The translations under genes and the position numbers were made by a program. A DNA stretch of 5,334 nt. It comes from UBA12474 sp964549625 (GTDB taxonomy: Bacteria; Babelota; Babeliae; Babelales; Babelaceae). Below, piece by piece: positions 1 to 5,334 of the stretch. The stretch lies in contig CAZJVA010000018.1 in the NCBI GenBank assembly GCA_964549625.1, positions 1 through 5,334 of the forward strand, given 5' to 3'. The stretch's first letter is position 1. Each line of letters begins with the position of its first letter. The notes under the pieces were generated by a model. It made no database searches and had not been told where the DNA came from. It saw only the letters and a program-made list of their open reading frames with translations.

Positions 1-51
1 ACTGCTTTGACGTAGCAGGGGTCAGCGGTTCAATCCCGCTCGTGCCTACCA
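1..51 (+). tRNA. tRNA-Val (anticodon GAC), 5' part outside the window
   Basis: This is the 3' portion of a tRNA, beginning at about tRNA position 26. The anticodon stem is CTGCT (2-6) pairing perfectly with AGCAG (14-18). The seven-base loop TTGACGT (7-13) places U33 before anticodon GAC (9-11), which reads valine codons GUC and GUU. A five-base variable loop (19-23) follows, then a perfect T stem AGCGG/CCGCT around loop TTCAATC (24-40). The 3' acceptor strand is CGTGCCT (41-47), followed by discriminator A (48), as expected for tRNA-Val, and an encoded CCA (49-51). The missing 5' acceptor strand should read AGGCACG. Base 37 is G, where bacterial valine tRNAs usually have A. The gene ends 28 bases before pyrG with no convincing terminator between them. 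Confidence 0.93.
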
Positions 52-62
52 TTTTGTTTTAA

Positions 63-69
63 AAGAGAG
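63..69 (+). promoter_or_regulatory. Ribosome binding site of pyrG
   Basis: The purine run AAGAGAG lies ten bases before the ATG at 80. It is a partial Shine-Dalgarno match lacking the full GGAGG core. It is the only purine-rich element in the short AT-rich spacer after the tRNA, and it supports the ATG at 80 as the start. Confidence 0.55.
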
Positions 70-79
70 TTTTTCACCT

Positions 80-1681
80 ATGAAGACTAAGTATATTTTT
101 GTAACCGGTGGCGTTGTTAGTTCATTGGGCAAAGGTATCGTCGCCGCTTCACTAGGCAAGCTCCTTTCTGCCCGTGGCTTTTCTATTAATGTTCAAAAAC
201 TCGACCCTTATCTAAACGTTGACCCCGGTACCATGAGTCCTTTTCAACATGGAGAAGTCTTTGTTACAGCCGACGGCGCAGAAACAGATTTAGATCTTGG
301 ACATTACGAACGATTCATTAATAGCAGCTTAAACGCAACATGTAGCGTTACTGCGGGCAAAATTTATCAAGAGGTGCTCGAAAAAGAACGTCGTGGTGAT
401 TACCTCGGTGCAACTATTCAAGTTATTCCTCACATCACCGATACTATTAAGGCACATATTTTAGCTGCAGGCAAAGAGCAACCTGATTTTGTTATAGTTG
501 AAATTGGAGGGACCGTTGGCGATATCGAAGGGTTACCCTTTATCGAAGCATTACGCCAATTCCGCCTCGATGTGGGTACCCATAATGCGCTTTCTATCCA
601 TACAACCCTTATCCCCTTTATTAGCGCGGCAGGTGAATTAAAAACCAAGCCAACACAACACAGTGTTCAACAGTTACGCAGCCTCGGCATTCAGCCCGAT
701 ATCCTTGTTTGCCGGAGCCAACATCCCATTTCTGAACATGAACGCAAAAAGATATCGCTTTTCACTAACGTGCCTGTCGATTCAGTTATTTCATGTATCG
801 ATCAAAGTTCTATTTATCAAGTTCCGCTCGCCTTAGAAGAAGAAGGCCTTGCCGGACAAGTTTTGGCAAAATTAGGTGTATCAGAACGTACAACTGCTGA
901 TTTAACCGGCTGGAAAAAGCTCATCGATAAATACCAAAATCCCAACTATAAACTTACGGTAGGAATCGCAGGAAAATATACACAACTCAGTGACGCGTAT
1001 ATTTCCGTAGTTGAAGCCCTCAAGCACGCGGGTATTCACTATCAATCTTCAATTCAAATTGAATGGATTAATGCCGAAGAATGCCTTCCTGAACAAGCAC
1101 ACAATATAATACAAAAGCTTGATGCAATTATTGTTCCTGGCGGTTTTGGTATCCGCGGCATTGAAGGAAAAATCAATATTATACAGGCTGCCCGTGAAAA
1201 CAATGTTCCGTTTCTTGGAATCTGCCTAGGTCTACAATGTGCGGTCATTGAATATGCCCGCAATGTTTGTGGCATTGCCAATGCGCATAGCGCAGAATTT
1301 ATGGGCGCAGAAGACACCCCTGTAATTGACCTCATGGAAGAGCAAAAGCAAAAAATTGGACTTGGTGGCACTATGCGTCTTGGTAGTTATCCCTGCCGTC
1401 TAACCCAAAACAGTAAAGCCGCTAAGGCCTACAATTCGGTAGAAATCAAAGAACGCCATTGGCACCGGTATGAAGTAAATAATCAGTTCAGAACAGTTCT
1501 TGAAGCCGCTGGCCTCCAGTTTTCCTGCACATCACCCGATGGCAGTCTGGTAGAAATTATCGAATTACAAAAGCATCCCTGGTTTGTTGCTGCACAATTT
1601 CATCCCGAACTACAATCCCGCCCTGAACAACCGCATCCACTCTTTTGTGGCCTCATTCACGCCGCATTAATGAGGCGGTAA
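80..1681 (+). CDS. pyrG: CTP synthase (glutamine-hydrolysing)
   Basis: This enzyme makes CTP from UTP, ATP and glutamine, the last step of pyrimidine nucleotide synthesis, in the cytosol. At 533 residues it has normal family length and both domains are complete. The N-terminal synthetase domain (about 1-270) has the P-loop-like GGVVSSLGKG (10-19, Lys18), KLDPYLNVDPGTM (40-52, Lys40), TDLDLGHYERF (69-79, Asp72) and VEIGGTVGDIE (140-150, Glu141), the ATP, UTP and magnesium sites. The class I glutaminase domain (about 290-533) has the oxyanion loop PGGFGIRG (353-360), nucleophile Cys382 in GICLG, and His508 and Glu510 in QFHPE. The ATG at 80 gives the canonical start MKTKYIFVTGG. The gene follows the tRNA by 28 bases, so co-transcription is likely. 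Its last seven codons and stop overlap the end of the opposite-strand gene. No catalytic residue is missing. Confidence 0.98.
   Translation: MKTKYIFVTGGVVSSLGKGIVAASLGKLLSARGFSINVQKLDPYLNVDPGTMSPFQHGEVFVTADGAETDLDLGHYERFINSSLNATCSVTAGKIYQEVLEKERRGDYLGATIQVIPHITDTIKAHILAAGKEQPDFVIVEIGGTVGDIEGLPFIEALRQFRLDVGTHNALSIHTTLIPFISAAGELKTKPTQHSVQQLRSLGIQPDILVCRSQHPISEHERKKISLFTNVPVDSVISCIDQSSIYQVPLALEEEGLAGQVLAKLGVSERTTADLTGWKKLIDKYQNPNYKLTVGIAGKYTQLSDAYISVVEALKHAGIHYQSSIQIEWINAEECLPEQAHNIIQKLDAIIVPGGFGIRGIEGKINIIQAARENNVPFLGICLGLQCAVIEYARNVCGIANAHSAEFMGAEDTPVIDLMEEQKQKIGLGGTMRLGSYPCRLTQNSKAAKAYNSVEIKERHWHRYEVNNQFRTVLEAAGLQFSCTSPDGSLVEIIELQKHPWFVAAQFHPELQSRPEQPHPLFCGLIHAALMRR
1650..1676. repeat. Inverted repeat at the convergent gene junction
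   Basis: GCCTCATT (1650-1657) and AATGAGGC (1669-1676) are perfect 8-bp reverse complements around an 11-base loop. The repeat spans the 25-bp overlap of the two converging genes, so both arms lie in pyrG coding sequence. A hairpin could form in transcripts of either strand. Neither side is followed by a T tract, so it is not a standard intrinsic terminator. It may be chance, or a weak 3'-end structure shared by the two mRNAs. Confidence 0.4.
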
Positions 1682-4600
1682 ACCTTTAGGCGTTTAGCAA
1701 GTTCCTCAAAAAATTGGCGCCCGCCCATAGTATAATTTTCTTCATGTAGCTCTCCAGAGCTAATTAATCTATCTAGCCACGCACGAAGAATATCTAAAGA
1801 AACATTTTTTACCAATTCATCTACCTTGAGGCCTTTTAAACGAGACCCGAAAAATCCAATTTGCTTTTTGATCGGTAAAAACTTCATATAATTCTCAAAA
1901 AACAGGCCAGGAAAACCTAGTGCAACTTTTTGCAATGGACCTCTTACAAAACGGATTGAACCTTGAAACACACCCCAAAGTCCTTCCAACGATCCTATCA
2001 CTGCTGCGTCATTAAAAGATAACCCCAAAGATGAAAGACGCTTCAAATACTCTAAAGCTTTTTCTACTACCTCTTTCGAATTACCTTCCGCAAGACCATA
2101 TCCAAAAAAAGCCGCAAGAAGAGCAACAAAAGAAGCAAGTTGTTTTTGTTGCTCTTCTTTTGTCCATATAAAATATTTTTCAACCTGCTGTATAAAGACT
2201 TTTAGCACTTCTTCTTTTGGGATAAGCCCTGTTTGGAGCAACCTACCTAATCCTGGGACAACAAAAAGTTCATTTCGCTTCTCAAGTAAATTCACCCATT
2301 CGTCAAACATATAATTTGCCAAGTAGTTCTCTTGCCTACTAGATCCAGTCGTATAGGTATCGTTTAAATACAGTGCACCAAGTATCAATAAAATTTTCTC
2401 AGTATTTCCATTAGGTTGTTCAAGTATTGGAAGAATATACTCACTAAATATTTTCTTAGAAACAGCATCTTGAAAATGCCGAATGAACGGCTCCCGTAAA
2501 ATTTCTCTAAAAAATTCTTGTTGGTCTTCGCTGCTAAACGATGCCACATCGTTAGAATTCAGAACTTGAATTAACCTATCCACCAGGACCGTTGCATGCT
2601 TATTAATAGCCATCTCTTCTAGTACAAAAGGATACGCCGCTAGAAACAGCCTTTGATCAACTTTCGGCCCAAATAACAATAAAATCGCTTTAATCAATTC
2701 CGCGCGCAACTTAAAATCATCAAACAAGTTTAACAAGGTTTTAACCGTAAAAGATGCATCATTGAGCAATAGACCTTGTATCTGCAATATAAACTTTTCC
2801 GGGGTTTGTCCCGACTCTTTCTTTTCTAACAACAACTTTCCATAATATAAATCCAAGTAATTCCCCAGCAGAACATCTCCTTTTCGTAGTATCTGCAAAC
2901 GCTCCTTCACGGTATCAAGTGAAGTCTGATTTCGTGCACGCTCTTCGCTTAAAGCTCGAACAATTAAACGCGAAATCTCATTATAACCAGAACTTTCAAT
3001 AGAGCGTTTTACATAAAGCGGATCGCTCAACAATCGCTGAACAAATTTATCAATAGTCTTATTTTCAGCTTTCTTTAATGCCCACTCAAAATTTCCCACA
3101 TCTTGAAAATACGTATAAGAGCCCCAAACAGATAGCGGTATTTTCTTATTACTAAAAACTTCTTTTTCACCCGGCACTCCAAGAGCAGAATCAACAATCT
3201 CTTTGATCCAACCCCGTATCAAAGGAAACTCTGTAAAATCTAGCCTCCATGTTATCGTAAAACCCCGCTCAAGAAGCTGTGTATCAAGAGGAATAATATT
3301 CTTTTCTAAAGAGCTTAATTTCAATGCACGCAAACAGCTCTGCCAAAATGCTTTATCATCACCAAACATGGTAAATGTAAAAAAAACTTTTCCAGAAGGC
3401 ACATATCTAACTTCTATAGATGCACTATGATTACGCTGCGGCCAATTATAAGACAAAACAAGCGCTTTATTTTTGAACAAGACACCTGCCAAAGAAATAC
3501 CTTCTGAAAGCTGAGATAAGGATTGATTAACCTTTGCCACTGAAGAAGGCACGCTCAACAGCTTAAATACATCGCCCAAAACTTTATGCGTAAATGCCGT
3601 AAGCAGGACCAGCTGACTTTGATGAATAAAAGTGAACACGTTTTCCAATGAATGCGGCCGCGCGCGGCTCCAGGCTGCTTTAGAGCCAATTACCCCTTCT
3701 TGAACATTATAAATACCCGGATCAAAATCCTGTTTTTTGGTACCCCAATCAACGCGTTTCAAGTTCATCTGTAGCAAATTTAAAGCTTGCTCTACCTTCA
3801 CGGGAGAAAAATCAAAGCGATCATCATAAATCTTACTGAGCCCCTGATAAAGCTCCAACCAGCACTGGAGTACTTCTAAATTCTTGAACAACATCTTTTT
3901 AAAGACAAAACCCTTATCCCGATCCTCGACAATACGCTGAGCATCACTCTTACTGGCATCTGGTTGTGCAATAATCTTGTACTCAGGACTTCGTGACATA
4001 ATTTTGAGCCCATCATCAAACAGATCTACGAGATCACGCATCACCACAAGCGCCAGGATCCGAGCAGTCTCGCCAGCTTGTTCAAATTGCGCCAAAAACC
4101 CTGTGGAATTCTGTGAAATAAAATATGACACAATACTATCAAGAAAATTATTCCAGACCTTTTCAAACTTTTTAGGATCAGCAAGCCCTTCTAAGTTAGT
4201 ACTTTTAATCAACTCTTTTTGTTTGCCAAGCGCCTGCAAAAATAATTCATCTTGTTTAGAATAGCCCTCGAGGAGCTTATCAAGCTTGTACCCCTTGGCG
4301 AACACGGTATTAAACCACATTTCCAAGCCGCCCAGTCTATACAATGATGCAATCATCTGCGCAAACTTCTCTTGCTCGCCTGGCGATGCGTTCGTTAACT
4401 GATTTGCCACAAACTCTTTCCACGCATTGCCCAACTCTGGGGTCATCGCCTGTTCAGCCAACATATTGTATGCACGGGCGTACTCGGCAAAAGGACCCTT
4501 TACGACATCTTTGCCATGTTTTTCAGCAATCTTGTGCCCTTTACGCAAACTCAGCATAGAAAATCCAAAGACGATCTCATCGGCTACCTGTTGGTACCAC

Positions 4601-5334
4601 AAGGCATCAGTAAACCGTTGTAATAAGAGCTTCTGCCGATCAGCACGTTCTTGATCTTTAGAGAGATTTTGCTCTAGCGATCTTCCTATATACTCCTTAT
4701 TCTGCAACAATACCGCTCGTTGAACCGCAATGCTCCACATGCTGCTTGTTTTTTGTGCTATCAGCTTCTTTAGCCGCGGCAAAACACTCATCATCGCCGG
4801 AATCGGATAAACGTCCCAACCAAGAGTGATAACACCCTCCTTAATTAGCTGCTCACGCGACGTAGCCGCCCCCGAATAGCTCCGCAAAATGCCACGCTGC
4901 GTATCCACCAAAACTGCCTTGCTTTTCTGCACAAGTGGTTCAATCAGTTGGTAGTTTGCAACAAAGAGTACCGGCTTGCCTTCGCTCCGAAATGTTGTTG
5001 CCTCGTGTGAAGTCGCCGGTGCATGCTCTCCAATGCAGACACACCGCACCTGTGTTCGATCAAATCCTTCTGTTTGATACCGATTAAGCGCTTCGCCAAT
5101 GGTCTTTGCCACCAAACAGTGCTCAGGCTTATTCACTATGCGCACCTCACCCCCTGCCGAACCAATCACTTCACCACGCAATGCGTCAGGATCTGGCTTG
5201 GTTATATAACAAGGAACTGCCTGCTCTAACGGGTGTACAATCGGCCGTGCTTGCACAATCGCTATCCGTTTATTTAGTAGATCAACCACAAACTCAACAT
5301 CCATCGGCCGCCCGTAAAATTTTTCTAAGGCCGT
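1657..5334 (-). CDS. Giant PEP-synthase-like swivel-domain protein with novel helical C-terminus (N-terminus outside window)
   Basis: The frame is open for 1225 residues to the right edge with no start that fits, so the N-terminus lies outside; residues are numbered from that edge. Residues 2-32 (LEKFYGRPMDVEF, then VQARPI) match the end of the ATP-grasp domain of PEP synthase, PPDK and related dikinases. Residues 52-152 are a PEP-utiliser swivelling domain with the likely phosphohistidine His110 (ATSHEATTF, then SEGKPVLFV). In this family the histidine takes phosphate from ATP and passes it to an acceptor. The expected PEP/pyruvate TIM barrel is absent. Residues 153-610 look helical, 613-702 form a beta-rich island with NHSASIEVRY (635-644), and 703-1225 look like a helical, possibly HEAT-like, solenoid. 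I see no clear membrane segment. The acceptor is unknown; rifampicin phosphotransferases and glucan dikinases show that non-pyruvate acceptors exist in this superfamily. The dikinase-like N-part is secure; the function of the rest is unassigned. The TGA stop lies inside pyrG. Confidence 0.85.
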   Translation of the reverse strand, partial: TALEKFYGRPMDVEFVVDLLNKRIAIVQARPIVHPLEQAVPCYITKPDPDALRGEVIGSAGGEVRIVNKPEHCLVAKTIGEALNRYQTEGFDRTQVRCVCIGEHAPATSHEATTFRSEGKPVLFVANYQLIEPLVQKSKAVLVDTQRGILRSYSGAATSREQLIKEGVITLGWDVYPIPAMMSVLPRLKKLIAQKTSSMWSIAVQRAVLLQNKEYIGRSLEQNLSKDQERADRQKLLLQRFTDALWYQQVADEIVFGFSMLSLRKGHKIAEKHGKDVVKGPFAEYARAYNMLAEQAMTPELGNAWKEFVANQLTNASPGEQEKFAQMIASLYRLGGLEMWFNTVFAKGYKLDKLLEGYSKQDELFLQALGKQKELIKSTNLEGLADPKKFEKVWNNFLDSIVSYFISQNSTGFLAQFEQAGETARILALVVMRDLVDLFDDGLKIMSRSPEYKIIAQPDASKSDAQRIVEDRDKGFVFKKMLFKNLEVLQCWLELYQGLSKIYDDRFDFSPVKVEQALNLLQMNLKRVDWGTKKQDFDPGIYNVQEGVIGSKAAWSRARPHSLENVFTFIHQSQLVLLTAFTHKVLGDVFKLLSVPSSVAKVNQSLSQLSEGISLAGVLFKNKALVLSYNWPQRNHSASIEVRYVPSGKVFFTFTMFGDDKAFWQSCLRALKLSSLEKNIIPLDTQLLERGFTITWRLDFTEFPLIRGWIKEIVDSALGVPGEKEVFSNKKIPLSVWGSYTYFQDVGNFEWALKKAENKTIDKFVQRLLSDPLYVKRSIESSGYNEISRLIVRALSEERARNQTSLDTVKERLQILRKGDVLLGNYLDLYYGKLLLEKKESGQTPEKFILQIQGLLLNDASFTVKTLLNLFDDFKLRAELIKAILLLFGPKVDQRLFLAAYPFVLEEMAINKHATVLVDRLIQVLNSNDVASFSSEDQQEFFREILREPFIRHFQDAVSKKIFSEYILPILEQPNGNTEKILLILGALYLNDTYTTGSSRQENYLANYMFDEWVNLLEKRNELFVVPGLGRLLQTGLIPKEEVLKVFIQQVEKYFIWTKEEQQKQLASFVALLAAFFGYGLAEGNSKEVVEKALEYLKRLSSLGLSFNDAAVIGSLEGLWGVFQGSIRFVRGPLQKVALGFPGLFFENYMKFLPIKKQIGFFGSRLKGLKVDELVKNVSLDILRAWLDRLISSGELHEENYTMGGRQFFEELAKRLKVYRLINAA
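2116..2159. repeat. Perfect 16-bp inverted repeat inside the large gene
   Basis: AAGAAGAGCAACAAAA (2116-2131) and its exact reverse complement (2144-2159) flank a 12-base loop. On the - strand mRNA the hairpin is followed, five bases later, by seven consecutive T residues (complement of 2104-2110), which resembles an intrinsic terminator. It lies within codons for visible residues about 1059-1073 (around EEQQKQLASFV), about 150 codons before the stop. It could cause partial termination or pausing, or be chance in AT-rich sequence. The + strand version could also act on transcripts reading out of pyrG. Confidence 0.5.
3229..3498 (-). other. Beta-rich island within the helical C-terminal region
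   Basis: Visible residues 613-702 switch from helical to alternating hydrophobic, strand-like sequence: ALVLSYNW, NHSASIEVRYV, GKVFFTFTMFG and, after a helix-like stretch, GFTITWRLDF. The compact NHSASIEVRY segment, with a His, Glu and Arg on strand-like spacing, looks like a conserved functional site. I do not recognise it as a named domain. It could be the acceptor- or ligand-binding part of the protein, but that is inference. Confidence 0.45.
4879..5181 (-). other. PEP-utiliser swivelling (phosphohistidine) domain
   Basis: About 100 residues contain the family's pattern: a glycine-rich beta start (GEVIGSAGGEVRIVNKPE), a strand leading to the active loop (VRCVCIGEHAPATSHEA) and the following SEGKPVLFVAN. 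The last corresponds to the ELGIPAVVG-type strand of PEP synthase. The likely phosphorylated histidine is encoded by CAC at 5005-5007. The usual GGRTCHAA or GGxTSHAA loop is changed to HAPATSHEA: the two glycines before the threonine are gone, while the Thr-X-His core remains. Confidence 0.8.
5239..5334 (-). other. C-terminal tail of a PPDK_N-type ATP-grasp domain (partial)
   Basis: The first 32 visible residues read through the edge as ALEKFYGRPMDVEFVVD and end in IVQARPI. PEP synthases end their ATP-binding domain with a closely similar pattern, in which the acidic residue of the DIE/DVE motif and the Gln-Arg of QARP contribute to nucleotide and metal binding. This shows that the ATG at 5304 is an internal methionine and that some 300 or more residues of ATP-grasp should lie beyond the window if the domain is complete. 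Confidence 0.8.

Noticed and set aside
52..79. CTP-responsive attenuator or riboswitch before pyrG
   Set aside because: Only 28 AT-rich bases separate the tRNA from the start codon, with no hairpin and no initially transcribed GGGC-type leader visible.
430..1371. Open frames of 72 and 105 codons on the - strand inside pyrG (430-648, 1054-1371)
   Set aside because: They lie wholly opposite conserved CTP synthase coding sequence, and their translations have no family likeness.
1650..1690. Bidirectional intrinsic terminator between the convergent genes
   Set aside because: The 8-bp hairpin is not followed by a T tract on either strand, so I list it only as an inverted repeat.
2089..2130. Membrane-spanning segment (FVALLAAFFGYGLA)
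   Set aside because: The hydrophobic run is only about 14 residues and sits between charged helices, so a buried helix fits better.
3203..5229. Five short + strand open frames opposite the large gene
   Set aside because: They are 68-95 codons long, lack recognisable motifs and look like antisense shadows of the 1225-residue frame.
5302..5304. ATG at 5304 as the start of the - strand gene
   Set aside because: The ten codons before it to the window edge (TALEKFYGRP) have no stop and continue the ATP-grasp homology, so this is an internal methionine (PMDVEF).

Overview
This window comes from a bacterial chromosome of moderate-to-low GC. It holds three genes: the 3' two-thirds of a tRNA-Val(GAC), a complete CTP synthase gene (pyrG) on the + strand, and the 3' 3.7 kb of one very large gene on the - strand. 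That gene runs off the right edge. The tRNA encodes its CCA tail and the CTP synthase is a standard bacterial enzyme. The lineage cannot be settled from the sequence. Giant PEP-synthase-like proteins with long uncharacterised C-terminal regions make me think of host-dependent or candidate-phylum bacteria such as Dependentiae, but this is a weak guess.

Layout. Positions 1-51 are the tRNA-Val. A 28-base AT-rich spacer follows, with a purine-rich ribosome binding site. pyrG fills 80-1681. The large - strand gene fills 1657-5334, so the two converging genes overlap tail to tail by 25 bp and there is no intergenic region between them. Coding sequence covers almost the whole window, and no gene-free stretch exceeds 28 bases.

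The item of most interest is the - strand protein, of which 1225 residues are visible. Its first ~32 visible residues match the end of the PEP synthase / pyruvate phosphate dikinase ATP-grasp domain (FYGRPMDVEF ... VQARPI). Next comes a PEP-utiliser 'swivelling' domain that keeps the phosphate-carrying histidine (ATSHEA, His110). In PEP synthase and PPDK a PEP/pyruvate-binding TIM barrel follows; I see no trace of one here. Instead there are more than 1000 residues of mostly helical sequence, interrupted by a beta-rich island with a striking NHSASIEVRY segment. I infer a dikinase-type phosphotransfer module fused to a different, unknown acceptor or binding region. The substrate is unknown.

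No functional link between pyrG and the large gene is evident beyond adjacency. pyrG makes CTP from UTP. It lies directly behind the tRNA and may be co-transcribed with it, since little room is left for a promoter or attenuator of its own.
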